NCBI GenBank assembly: GCA_964362915.1
Contig: CAYIGH010000015.1
Span: forward strand, 1-23,050
Source of the DNA: JAUSIK01 sp964362915
Lineage (GTDB): Archaea > Nanobdellota > Nanobdellia > Pacearchaeales > GW2011-AR1
Length of the DNA stretch: 23,050 bases
Direction of reading: 5' to 3'
In this document: piece by piece, positions 6,799-13,007 of the stretch
Layout: every line of letters begins with the position of its first letter
Numbering within the stretch: position 1 is the first letter of the stretch
The notes under the pieces: generated by a model
The model's database searches: none
The model's input: only the letters and a program-made list of their open reading frames with translations
Told to the model about the DNA's origin: nothing
Position numbers and translations under genes: made by a program

Positions 6799-7076
6799 TT
6801 CTTTTTTCCTCCTTTCATGAAATAAATTATTATCGCAGATATCAAATAAATATAAACAAACTGAAAAATCCATGTTAAAATATCTATTATTTTTATACCA
6901 GTAATTCTTAATAGATCTTCAAAAAAGAAATTTGCTGAAAATACTAAAAGATTTATTATTTTTGATCCTAAATCGGAGGATTCAAAGACCGGAATTAATT
7001 GAAGTATAATTATAATATTTATTATATAAATAACAATTGATAAAATAAGAATTTTCCAATTAAAGTATACTCTCAT
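6795..7076 (-). CDS. Small membrane protein of the copper operon
   Basis: Unrecognised 93-residue protein with membrane segments at about 9-27, 40-52 and 66-87 and a Lys-rich cytoplasmic tail (KGGKKK). It has no Cys or His cluster and only three Met residues, so direct metal binding is not evident. Its start overlaps the stop of the Met-rich gene upstream by 4 nt and its stop overlaps the HMA gene by 4 nt (ATGA), placing it firmly in the operon. It may be a membrane helper of the export system, but that rests on context only. Confidence 0.7.
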   Translation of the reverse strand: MRVYFNWKILILSIVIYIINIIIILQLIPVFESSDLGSKIINLLVFSANFFFEDLLRITGIKIIDILTWIFQFVYIYLISAIIIYFMKGGKKK

Positions 7077-7546
7077 TTTTTACTTCCTTGCGGTTTTTTA
7101 ATTATTAATAGAACTAAAATAATAACGGCGATTATTAATATTATCATAAAAATAGCCAGGATTGCATTGTAATAAGGATTAATCTGTTGTGCATAATACT
7201 GGTTATTGAACATCATGCCTTGCCTGTTCATCATCATGTTCATCATTCCTCCTGATAAATACATTGATTCGCCGCAATAAAATGATTTCGCCATATTAAT
7301 ATGAACCTGTTTTAATGCTACTGAGCCTTCGCCGCCCATTCTTTCGTCCATTATTTCATGCAGTTCTCCAGGATGCATTTGCTCCATGTAATATCCGCCT
7401 ATTAACTCTAATTGTTCGTCAGATAATTCCTTGCAAGATATTTTGCTTTTTATTATCTCTTCTGCTTTCGCAAAATCTTCTTCACCATGCGCGATTACAT
7501 TAGTTATCAAAATTATTGTTATTAATAATAAAATAGCTTTTTTCAT
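7073..7546 (-). CDS. Met-rich exported, membrane-anchored protein, probable copper binding
   Basis: 157 residues. A signal peptide (about 1-18, ending NVIAHG) leads to an extracytoplasmic domain containing YYMEQMHPGELHEIMDERMGG, the pair C38/C91, and a Met cluster GGMMNMMMNRQGMMFNNQ (about 99-116). A C-terminal membrane helix (about 127-149) and a basic tail follow. Met-rich stretches with His bind Cu(I) and Ag(I) in periplasmic copper proteins. Similar short 'ELHEIMDERMGG' domains occur next to copper genes in small-genome prokaryotes (my recollection). It probably scavenges copper outside the membrane. It overlaps both neighbours by 4 nt. Confidence 0.75.
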   Translation of the reverse strand: MKKAILLLITIILITNVIAHGEEDFAKAEEIIKSKISCKELSDEQLELIGGYYMEQMHPGELHEIMDERMGGEGSVALKQVHINMAKSFYCGESMYLSGGMMNMMMNRQGMMFNNQYYAQQINPYYNAILAIFMIILIIAVIILVLLIIKKPQGSKK

Positions 7547-7818
7547 TTTCTTTTAATTATTTTATTATCTCCTTCTTGTTGAATTTGTTTTACTAACCAG
7601 ACTATGAAAAGAATTAAAGCGATAATTACCAAAATCATGATTATTGGGCCAAAAAGCCACATTGCGCCAAAGCCGATATTCCAATATCCTTGCATCATGT
7701 TTCCCATATTACCAAAGCCCATCATGCCAAATCCAGATAGGCCTCCTAAGAAGAATATTACAAGTAAAACTATTATAATTATGACCAGTGCATTATTTTC
7801 TTTTTTAGTCTCCTTCAT
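7543..7818 (-). CDS. Met/Gly-rich two-helix membrane protein
   Basis: 91 residues. Two hydrophobic helices (about 10-28 and 50-73) flank a Met/Gly/Asn loop GFGMMGFGNMGNMMQGYWNIGFG that could bind Cu(I). The layout resembles the small SHOCT-type membrane proteins common in copper-resistance loci, but without the SHOCT tail. The start ATG lies inside the last codons of the ArsR-type regulator gene (14-nt overlap), with GGAG upstream within that gene. The stop overlaps the next gene by 4 nt. Confidence 0.72.
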   Translation of the reverse strand: MKETKKENNALVIIIIVLLVIFFLGGLSGFGMMGFGNMGNMMQGYWNIGFGAMWLFGPIIMILVIIALILFIVWLVKQIQQEGDNKIIKRK

Positions 7819-8188
7819 GTTTCACTCCGCTAAGTTTCATTGTTCTTAAAATATGAATGCAATATTGAGACATATGAGTTTCTATTATTTCCATCAAAGG
7901 TTTGATCGTTTCTTCATTTATTTTATAATATCGATATTTCCCTTCTATTTCAGATATTACAAAGCCGTGTTGTTTTAGTCTGGCTAAGTTATGAGAAATC
8001 ATAGTTTGATTTAAATTTAGAGAATTTGTTAATTCTGAAACGTTCATTTTTCTTTTTCTTAGCAAATTAATTATCTTTAATCTTGGTTCTGAAACTAAAG
8101 TGCCAAAGAAAAGTTTGTATGCTCCGTAGAGCTCGCCTTCTGTAAAGCCTTCTTTGTGGCAGTCGCGTAATATGGCTTTGTTTATCAT
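7805..8188 (-). CDS. ArsR-family winged-helix regulator of the copper operon
   Basis: 127-residue transcription factor. The winged helix spans about residues 33-92: SEPRLKIINLLRKRKMNVSELTNSLNLNQTMISHNLARLKQHGFV, then wing EIEGKYRYYKI. Candidate metal ligands are C10-H11 near the N-terminus and the C-terminal H103 and C108-H110 region, consistent with metal sensing by a dimer, though the exact site cannot be assigned. It is first in a six-gene run ending in copA, so it most likely represses the operon until Cu(I) rises. TATTTAAA lies about 28 nt upstream of the ATG, implying a leaderless transcript. Confidence 0.84.
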   Translation of the reverse strand: MINKAILRDCHKEGFTEGELYGAYKLFFGTLVSEPRLKIINLLRKRKMNVSELTNSLNLNQTMISHNLARLKQHGFVISEIEGKYRYYKINEETIKPLMEIIETHMSQYCIHILRTMKLSGVKHEGD

Positions 8189-8219
8189 ATGATAATTAGA
8201 TACATATTAACTATTTAAA
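8187..8219 (-). promoter_or_regulatory. Promoter and possible operator of the copper operon
   Basis: A TATA element TTTAAATA (about 8212-8219) sits 24-31 nt before the start codon. Between it and the ATG is an imperfect inverted repeat with arms ATATG (8187-8191) and CATAT (8203-8207). A repressor bound here would block transcription initiation. The operator assignment is weak. Confidence 0.4.
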
Positions 8220-8231
8220 TGTTTCTGTTAT

Positions 8232-8420
8232 TTATTTTGTTTCTAACTTTCGCTTTCTGTCTTTTATTCTTTCTTCTATTCTTTTAATTTCCTTTGTATA
8301 ATATGTTTCTAGTTCTAATCTTCCTTCTTCTGCTGCTTTTTCTTTCTTTTGTTCATGGATAATTTTTTGCTCTTCTAGCGATAAAATTCCCTTTTCAAGC
8401 CTCTTTTTTCTCTTTGTCAT
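8232..8420 (-). CDS. Short coiled-coil protein partnered with the nucleotidyltransferase
   Basis: 62 residues, nearly all charged and helical (KRKKRLEKGILSLEEQKIIHEQ, then KRIEERIKDRKRKLETK), predicted to be a coiled coil with no membrane segment or known motif. Its ATG overlaps the stop of the DUF2080/nucleotidyltransferase gene by 4 nt, so the two are co-translated. A role as partner or antidote of the nucleotidyltransferase is possible from context, but nothing in the sequence proves it. Confidence 0.6.
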   Translation of the reverse strand: MTKRKKRLEKGILSLEEQKIIHEQKKEKAAEEGRLELETYYTKEIKRIEERIKDRKRKLETK

Positions 8421-9205
8421 TTTTCTAATTTTCTTATTTCACTTTTTAATATTTCTAGTATCTTTCTTGCCTCTGGAACATTAATGCTTATTTTTGTGGT
8501 CTTTTCATTTTTAACTGTTTTATATATTTCGTTTATGTTTTCGTATTTATCTTCTTTTATGCCCTTTTTTATGAGCCATCTTTTGAATTCCTTATCAGAA
8601 AAAATATCTTTGTTTAGTAGTTTATGAATAATAAAAATGCCCCTTAGTCTTAATATTAACGAGTAAATAAGAGATGGTGATGCTTTATTGTCTGTTCTTT
8701 CATCTAAGTCAAATAACTCTTCATTTTTCTTTATAATATCTTTTGTACTTATTATGAATCTTTTTGTATCCTCTTTTTTTATCTGATATTTTGCTCTTAG
8801 TTTTTCTAATAGGGCCGCATTAATTATTGGTTTTGCTTCTGTAAGGATAGAATATATTAATACGGGCTCTTCTTTGATGGCCAATTCAATTTTGCTTTCT
8901 TCTATAGAAATTATTTCGAATCCTTTTTTCTTTATTCTTAATGGTATTGATGTTATTAAGAATAGGTCTATATCCGAATCTTTTCTAGCTTCGCCTCTTG
9001 CTCTAGAACCATAGAGATATGCTCCAATAATGCTTTCAAAATAAGGGGCTAATGTGGATAAAATCTCTTCTTTTAGTAATTGTTTTGGCTTTCTAACTAT
9101 TATTACCTCTTCTCCTATCCATTCCTTTGGGGCAAAAATATGGGCTCCATTGCCTGTTGGTTTTACTTCCCGTATGATCTGTTCGTAATTTGATTGATAT
9201 GTCAT
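8417..9205 (-). CDS. DUF2080-like/MNT nucleotidyltransferase fusion
   Basis: 262 residues in three parts. Residues 14-40 (PTGNGAHIFAPKEWIGEEVIIVR) match the AbrB-like strand pattern of DUF2080, described from transposon-associated archaeal proteins. Residues 46-120 are a minimal nucleotidyltransferase with YGSRARGEARKDSDIDLF (GS at 66-67; metal-binding D78 and D80). Residues 120-262 are alpha-helical with no clear HEPN RxxxxH motif. Relatives transfer nucleotides to proteins or tRNAs, and many act in MNT-HEPN toxin-antitoxin systems. TTTAAAT about 26 nt upstream indicates a leaderless mRNA. Confidence 0.76.
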   Translation of the reverse strand: MTYQSNYEQIIREVKPTGNGAHIFAPKEWIGEEVIIVRKPKQLLKEEILSTLAPYFESIIGAYLYGSRARGEARKDSDIDLFLITSIPLRIKKKGFEIISIEESKIELAIKEEPVLIYSILTEAKPIINAALLEKLRAKYQIKKEDTKRFIISTKDIIKKNEELFDLDERTDNKASPSLIYSLILRLRGIFIIHKLLNKDIFSDKEFKRWLIKKGIKEDKYENINEIYKTVKNEKTTKISINVPEARKILEILKSEIRKLEK

Positions 9206-9236
9206 GTGTATACTTTGTATATACTAATATTTAAAT
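9206..9236 (-). promoter_or_regulatory. Promoter and candidate operator of the nucleotidyltransferase operon
   Basis: The TATA-like TTTAAATATT (about 9227-9236) is followed by the palindromic pair GTATATAC/GTATAC (9208-9224, spacer 3 nt), which abuts the start codon. The N-terminal AbrB-like segment of the encoded protein could bind it for autoregulation, which is inference. Confidence 0.4.
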
Positions 9237-9293
9237 GTTTTGGTGTTATTTTTTTAGAATAAGATGCTCTTTTTATTATGAAATAATTTCTTC

Positions 9294-9366
9294 GTTTGAT
9301 GCCCTAAGGTCTTGCCCTAGTAGGCCTTAATCATCTAAGAGAAAAACAATATTCTACTCATCAAAC
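9294..9366. other. Structured intergenic segment beside the IS element
   Basis: GTTTGATG (9294-9301) pairs perfectly with CATCAAAC (9359-9366). Inside is a smaller TAAGG/CCTTA stem. It lies outside the IS end hairpin and holds no ORF. It could be an RNA, a terminator, or a remnant of an older insertion. Confidence 0.3.
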
Positions 9367-9388
9367 AGTTCCCCAATCAAGAACCCAG

Positions 9389-9405
9389 CCGCAGTAGAAC
9401 TGCGG
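9389..9405. repeat. IS end hairpin (right end)
   Basis: Perfect 7-bp stem CCGCAGT/ACTGCGG with loop AGA, 10 nt from the stop of tnpA. On the minus strand it is followed by CTGGGTTCTTGA, a string also found in the palindrome at 20219-20261. Confidence 0.78.
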
Positions 9406-9414
9406 GGTATGTGA

Positions 9415-9849
9415 CTAAGTAAAAGACGCTAAACGAAGCTGACCATTCCTACTGCCTTGTTCTTCAACATACTTTTTTATTTTTTCAAGTCCTCCTCTAT
9501 CACTTACCGTGTCAATGTGTCCTCCATCGCTCCAGAATTCTCCTCCCCAAAGAATTTCCTTTATCTCTGGAAATTCTTTAAATATCTCCTTAGCAGAAAT
9601 GCTCTTTACAATCTGCATTATCCTGCTCGGAGAATATCGTGGAGCAGCACCAACAACAATATGCATATGGTCTTCTTCCATCCCAATGGCATCAAATTTT
9701 AGCCAATATCTTTCTCCAATTTCTAACATGAGCTTCTTGATGAAATCTATCGGCACTTTTTCCATTATCAATTTTTTTCTGTATTTCAAGAAGAAGACCA
9801 TATGGTATCTTATCCTATAAGTACAATGGCATGCATGCTCCACTTCCAT
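9415..9849 (-). CDS. tnpA: IS200-family Y1 transposase TnpA
   Basis: 144 residues, full length for a single-domain HUH/Y1 transposase that cuts and joins single-stranded DNA. The HUH motif is HMH at 61-63 (EEDHMHIVVGAAPRYSPSRI). The catalytic tyrosine is Y127 in LEKIKKYVEEQ. The typical opening HCTYRIRYHMVFFLKYRKK and the WGGEFWSDGGHIDTVS block are also intact. There are no frameshifts, so the element may be active. No accessory TnpB/IscB gene lies beside it. Confidence 0.95.
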   Translation of the reverse strand: MEVEHACHCTYRIRYHMVFFLKYRKKLIMEKVPIDFIKKLMLEIGERYWLKFDAIGMEEDHMHIVVGAAPRYSPSRIMQIVKSISAKEIFKEFPEIKEILWGGEFWSDGGHIDTVSDRGGLEKIKKYVEEQGSRNGQLRLASFT

Positions 9850-9887
9850 GTGGGCGAGAATTCTTTTTAGTATTTAGCTTTTCCCAA

Positions 9888-9904
9888 CCACAGCAGAGCT
9901 GTGG
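9888..9904. repeat. IS end hairpin (left end)
   Basis: Perfect 7-bp stem CCACAGC/GCTGTGG with loop AGA, 39 nt upstream of the tnpA start. It pairs with the hairpin at 9389-9405 through compensatory changes. Confidence 0.78.
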
Positions 9905-9910
9905 GGTATA

Positions 9911-10214
9911 ATGATTAAATTAAAGCGATTTTATGAGCTTGAAAAGGAATTAACACTTATGATTCAACCATTTAATGAAATAGAAGTATTAGAAAAATAC
10001 AGAAACGACAAAGATTTTGCAGAAAAGTATAATTCACTTAGAGACGAGTATAATGAAATAGCTAAACAAGAAGATTTTATTAATGCAAAAAAAACAACTG
10101 GAAAAAAACAATGATTATGCTGGTTGTTTAGGTGCGTTATTTGGCTCTGGGGTTGTTGTAACTATAACTAGCTTTTTGGCTTTCCAAAAAAGAAAAAATC
10201 TTAAACCTAACTGA
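9911..10214 (+). pseudogene. Frameshifted coiled-coil/membrane-anchor gene beside the IS
   Basis: Frame 1 (9911-10114, 67 codons) gives a charged helical region (FYELEKELTLMIQPFNEIEVLEKYRNDKDFAEKY, NSLRDEYNEIAKQEDF). It then hits an A8 run near 10083 and ends TTGKKQ-stop. Removing one A continues into another frame: QLEKNNDYAGCLGALFGSG, VVVTITSFLAFQKRKNLKPN, stop at 10212-10214. That extension is a membrane helix with a basic anchor, a sensible C-terminus for the first part. The first ATG is 2 nt beyond the IS end motif, so the original 5' end may have been replaced. A homopolymer sequencing error or programmed slippage could also explain the shift. Confidence 0.55.
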
Positions 10215-10227
10215 ATGTCTATGAATT

Positions 10228-10674
10228 TTACTTCTTCAGCATTTTATAACTAATCAATAAAAGAATTATAATTGCTAATTGAACTTCAATTCCCTGAAAA
10301 GGCAGAGAAGCTAAAGAAAAAGTAACTCCGAATAAGCCAAAAATAATAGGAAATAATCCAGTAATGCAAAGAGGACAGACTCCCGTTATTAATCCTCCAA
10401 TTGTTCCGATACTTGTTGCAGTTGCTCCTTCAAGGCATTTTTTTCTTTCTTTATATGAGATATAAATATAAGTAAAATTCACTGCAATTAAAATCCCAAT
10501 CGCAGAAGAAAGAATTAAAGATATTATTAATTTAAACCAATTTACTGTTGTAGCATATGCAATTATTAAAGGAACTGTTTGATAAAAACCAGAAATAAAA
10601 ATATTCAGAATAATGTAAATTAAAAAAATTACAAGCGTTAAATAAACATAAGGTTTTGTGAAAGCGAGTTTCAT
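10228..10674 (-). CDS. Four-helix membrane protein with CPLC motif
   Basis: 148 residues, about four membrane segments (10-30, 48-70, 88-118 and 130-146). A paired-cysteine motif GVCPLC (C100, C103) sits in a Gly-rich helix, and a third Cys (C80) lies in the basic loop YKERKKC. CPxC within a membrane helix suggests metal handling or disulfide chemistry, but I do not recognise the family. Its ATG overlaps the stop of the RelE-type gene by 4 nt, so it is the third gene of that operon. A link to copper traffic is possible, given copper genes on both sides. Confidence 0.7.
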   Translation of the reverse strand: MKLAFTKPYVYLTLVIFLIYIILNIFISGFYQTVPLIIAYATTVNWFKLIISLILSSAIGILIAVNFTYIYISYKERKKCLEGATATSIGTIGGLITGVCPLCITGLFPIIFGLFGVTFSLASLPFQGIEVQLAIIILLLISYKMLKK

Positions 10675-11030
10675 TTTTTTCTGTAACCAAATTTTTTATT
10701 GTATGTGGGATGATCAACAATATCTAAAATGAAACAAATTATTTCGATATGATCTCCTTTTATTGTATACAACATTCTCCAGAATTGGCTTAATTCAGCT
10801 CTCCAGAGATTGTCTACATTATATTCTTTTGGGATTAAATGTTTTTTTATATTATCGCCGTAGAATGGATTTAGTTTTATTAATTCTATCTTTTGTTTTA
10901 TTGATTTAAGTAGTTGAATTTCTGGGGTATTCATCCTCCCACCTCTAATTTGTTCTCCTACTATATTATTTAACCTAATAAACTCCTCTTTTGCATTATT
11001 AATCAGAATTGCTTTAGTCGGTTTATCCAT
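10671..11030 (-). CDS. RelE/ParE-superfamily toxin-like protein
   Basis: 119 residues with the C-terminal signature of archaeal RelE-type ribonuclease toxins: LWRAELSQFWRMLYTIKGD (R77, R85), then IEIICFILDIVDHPTYNKKFGY (H107, Y110). An N-terminal helical segment and LNPFYGDNIKKHLIP also follow the fold, whose members cleave mRNA in the ribosomal A site. Full length with no disruption. It starts 1 nt after the stop of the wHTH gene upstream and overlaps the membrane gene downstream, making a three-gene unit. Confidence 0.8.
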   Translation of the reverse strand: MDKPTKAILINNAKEEFIRLNNIVGEQIRGGRMNTPEIQLLKSIKQKIELIKLNPFYGDNIKKHLIPKEYNVDNLWRAELSQFWRMLYTIKGDHIEIICFILDIVDHPTYNKKFGYRKK

Positions 11031-11031
11031 A

Positions 11032-11292
11032 CTATACTTCTAAACCTTCTGACATTAATTTATTTAATTCTCTCCTTTCTGTAAATATCCATAGAATTCC
11101 TTTTGTTCCTATAATTATTTTTCCGCTTAATTGTAAGTAGTCTAATATTCTTATAAGCGTTTGGTGCATAATCTTCTTGGGCAGTTTTCTTTTTAGCTCT
11201 GCTAGGGTTATGGTCTCTTTAGCGTCTTTTAGTATTTTTTCTACCATCAATACGGTGTTTAATGTTGGAGAGTGTTGTATTTGTTTTTGCAT
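11032..11292 (-). CDS. Small winged-helix protein, probable antitoxin/regulator
   Basis: 86 residues. An N-terminal SPTLNTVLMVEKILKDAK helix is followed by a winged helix (ITLAELKRKLPKKIMHQTLIRILDYLQLSGKIIIGTKGILWIF). It is homologous to the protein encoded at 11394-11687 (shared SPTLxTVLMVE, LPKKxMxQT, ILDYLQ). Being directly upstream of the RelE-type gene, it occupies the usual antitoxin position and would bind its own palindromic promoter. The neutralising activity is inferred from gene order. Confidence 0.72.
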   Translation of the reverse strand: MQKQIQHSPTLNTVLMVEKILKDAKETITLAELKRKLPKKIMHQTLIRILDYLQLSGKIIIGTKGILWIFTERRELNKLMSEGLEV

Positions 11293-11309
11293 TTTATTTT
11301 ATATATATT

Positions 11310-11340
11310 AGATATAAATATATATCTATTTGATATATTT
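11310..11340 (-). promoter_or_regulatory. Promoter and palindromic operator of the wHTH-RelE operon
   Basis: AGATATAAATATATATCT (11310-11327) has perfect outer arms AGATATA/TATATCT. Next to it is a second half-site TTTGATATATTTAAA that includes a TATA-like TTTAAA. The GATATAT word is shared with the operator at 11696-11713. Confidence 0.5.
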
Positions 11341-11393
11341 AAATCTTTCGGTGTTGAATTATTAATGTAGTATACCGAAATTATTGCTCCCTA

Positions 11394-11687
11394 TCAAAAC
11401 GTTATATCTTTTTTGTTAATTCTTTTTCTTTTAGCGAATTTCTTTGCTATTTCTGGAGACCAAATATAAGCAATCTTTCTTTCTTCGTCAATTGCTATCT
11501 TATTAATGCTCTGTAAATAATCTAAAATAATCAAATAAGTCTGCCACATGACCTTTTTTGGGAGATTTTTCCATAATTCTGTTCTATTAAATTCACCTGA
11601 ATGATTTTCTATTGTTCTTTCTACCATTAATACAGTATCTAATGTGGGTGATCTTATAAATGGATTATTTTCTAACTCTGTTTTCAT
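11394..11687 (-). CDS. Orphan winged-helix paralog of the RelE-linked regulator
   Basis: 97 residues, paralogous to the protein encoded at 11032-11292: SPTLDTVLMVERTIENHSGEF, LPKKVMWQTYLIILDYLQ, then a basic tail KKFAKRKRINKKDITF. No toxin gene follows it within the 100-nt spacer. It has its own promoter with a perfect palindrome. It may cross-regulate the neighbouring operon or be an antitoxin that has lost its partner. Confidence 0.68.
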   Translation of the reverse strand: MKTELENNPFIRSPTLDTVLMVERTIENHSGEFNRTELWKNLPKKVMWQTYLIILDYLQSINKIAIDEERKIAYIWSPEIAKKFAKRKRINKKDITF

Positions 11688-11695
11688 AATATTTC

Positions 11696-11713
11696 ATATA
11701 TCAATTGATATAT
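11696..11713 (-). promoter_or_regulatory. Perfect 18-bp palindrome upstream of the orphan wHTH gene
   Basis: ATATATCAATTGATATAT is an exact palindrome placed 9 nt upstream of the start codon and overlapping the TATA-like region (TATATAAA). It is the expected position for autorepression by a dimeric winged-helix protein. Confidence 0.6.
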
Positions 11714-11765
11714 AAATGTTTCTATAGGAGACTATTTATAATATAAATTCATGTTAAAACGATTT

Positions 11766-12158
11766 TTACTCAACAATCAGCTTTCCATAACCCATTCCCA
11801 TACTGCAACTAAAGGCGAATGTTCCTGTTTTTGTTGGAGTAAATTCTAGAGTATCTGTTACAGCTTTAAGATATTTTGATATACCTAAGTCACGAATAGT
11901 GAATGATCTCAGGCATCCTTTTACTTTGTTATCAAGTGAAATGCTGACTGGCTGGTTTGCTTTTACTTTAATTTCAGAAGGATAATAGTTAAGACCTTTC
12001 TCGCTCAAAATAACTTGCTGAATTTCACCATTATTTAAATCATTAACAACATTTCCTGTAATTGTGTTTCCATTTGTGCTTGCAGATCCCATAAACATAT
12101 AAATCCCTATTATAACAATTGCCGCTATCACTATCATCCCAAGTGTTGTATTTTTCAT
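11766..12158 (-). CDS. Membrane-anchored cupredoxin-like protein
   Basis: 130 residues. An N-terminal anchor (about 7-24) and a short linker containing ITGNVV lead to a cupredoxin-type beta barrel (about 46-130). GLNYYPSEIKVKANQPVSISLDN is the usual first half. Candidate copper ligands are C82 (KGCLRSFTI) and the C-terminal loop FSCSMGMGYGKL (C118, M120, M122). The classical ligand pattern has no obvious His, so a Cys/Met Cu(I) or CuA-like site is more likely than a blue type 1 site. It acts outside the membrane. TTTATATAG lies about 24 nt upstream. Confidence 0.8.
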   Translation of the reverse strand: MKNTTLGMIVIAAIVIIGIYMFMGSASTNGNTITGNVVNDLNNGEIQQVILSEKGLNYYPSEIKVKANQPVSISLDNKVKGCLRSFTIRDLGISKYLKAVTDTLEFTPTKTGTFAFSCSMGMGYGKLIVE

Positions 12159-12194
12159 GTTTTAGTTAGTTTAATTTACTATATAAATTTTTGT

Positions 12195-12878
12195 TTAGCT
12201 GAATATTTCACTTCTAGGCCCAAATACAATTAGCCAAGTAGTGATTATTGTCAAAAAGAATGTTAAGGATATTGTCAAAAATTGGCCTTCTTTTCTTCTT
12301 CTTTCTAACTGCTTTGTTTCTTTATATAGCATATAATTTAGCCCGAAAATAATGATTGCTCCTATTATAAAAACCAAGATTGCTGCAATTTTCAGATTAT
12401 CGTTGAAAAGCATAAATGCAGTCATTGCTCCCATTAGGCCGCCCATAAAACCAGCCATAATCCCTTCCATAACCCCCATAATGCCACAGCATTTTCCGTT
12501 CCATGCGCCTATAATTATTCCTATTGTTGAACCAAAAAATCCACCAATAAACATGCCGTTTGTAGAAGCCACATAAAAGCCAGGCAAAAAGCCAGAAATC
12601 ATTCCTAATGTCATGCCAACCATCATCCCTGACATGCAAGGCAGTTCTTTATATGCCCTAACTTGCCTTATTGCAGGAAGTATTAGAGCGTAGCTTAAAG
12701 CAGAAAAAAACAGATAAAAACCATATTTTGGAATAAAATTTTCTATGGTTTTAAGTTTTATAAAATATAAAACTCCCAATACTATCGCTGACATTAAGAC
12801 AGAATAAATTATTGTTTTTACTAGCTCCCCCTCTACATTATCTTCATTCAAAGATCTTATAAATTCCTTGAAGCTCAT
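12195..12878 (-). CDS. Met/Gly-rich multi-helix membrane protein, possible copper transport
   Basis: 227 residues with about six or seven membrane segments. Residues about 80-155 are full of Met, Gly and Cys (LPCMSGMMVGMTLGMISGF, NGKCCGIMGVMEGIMAGF, MGGLMGAMTAFML). A row of glycine-zipper helices with Met pairs and a CC could form a Cu(I) path. I cannot assign a family. The cupredoxin gene follows after 36 nt on the same strand, so both may work on extracytoplasmic copper. A TTTTAAATAC box lies 22-32 nt upstream of the ATG. Confidence 0.72.
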   Translation of the reverse strand: MSFKEFIRSLNEDNVEGELVKTIIYSVLMSAIVLGVLYFIKLKTIENFIPKYGFYLFFSALSYALILPAIRQVRAYKELPCMSGMMVGMTLGMISGFLPGFYVASTNGMFIGGFFGSTIGIIIGAWNGKCCGIMGVMEGIMAGFMGGLMGAMTAFMLFNDNLKIAAILVFIIGAIIIFGLNYMLYKETKQLERRRKEGQFLTISLTFFLTIITTWLIVFGPRSEIFS

Positions 12879-13007
12879 ATTATAAATTTTAATAATATGG
12901 TGTATTTAAAAGCTTTGTTGAAAATAACAGAATAAATAATTTTTATTTGGATATAAAAGTTTAAAAACGAAGGTTCGTTTAAAAATTGAATTAGAAAAGA
13001 GGCTTTC

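Larger units (their letters stand above)
9384..9909 (-). mobile_element. IS200-type insertion sequence (tnpA only)
   Basis: A single Y1 transposase gene lies between two 27-nt direct copies of a hairpin motif (9384-9410 and 9883-9909, 22 of 27 identical). The stems are CCGCAGT/ACTGCGG and CCACAGC/GCTGTGG with the same AGA loop, both preceded by CCCA and followed by GGGTAT. Four of the five differences form two compensatory base-pair swaps, so the hairpin is under selection. Such subterminal hairpins, not inverted repeats, are what TnpA of the IS200/IS605 family recognises as single strands. Exact cleavage points are not determined. Confidence 0.82.

Noticed and set aside
6799..6873. N-terminal extension of the HMA chaperone.
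   Set aside because: It lies inside the upstream membrane gene; the internal ATG has GGAGG and an ATGA overlap, and the HMA domain starts there.
9457..9820. Two plus-strand frames of 81 and 103 codons across the IS.
   Set aside because: Antisense of tnpA, which has complete catalytic motifs on the minus strand.
12352..12639. Frames of 74 and 80 codons, one Trp/Arg-rich.
   Set aside because: Shadows of the Met/Gly-rich membrane protein gene in other frames.
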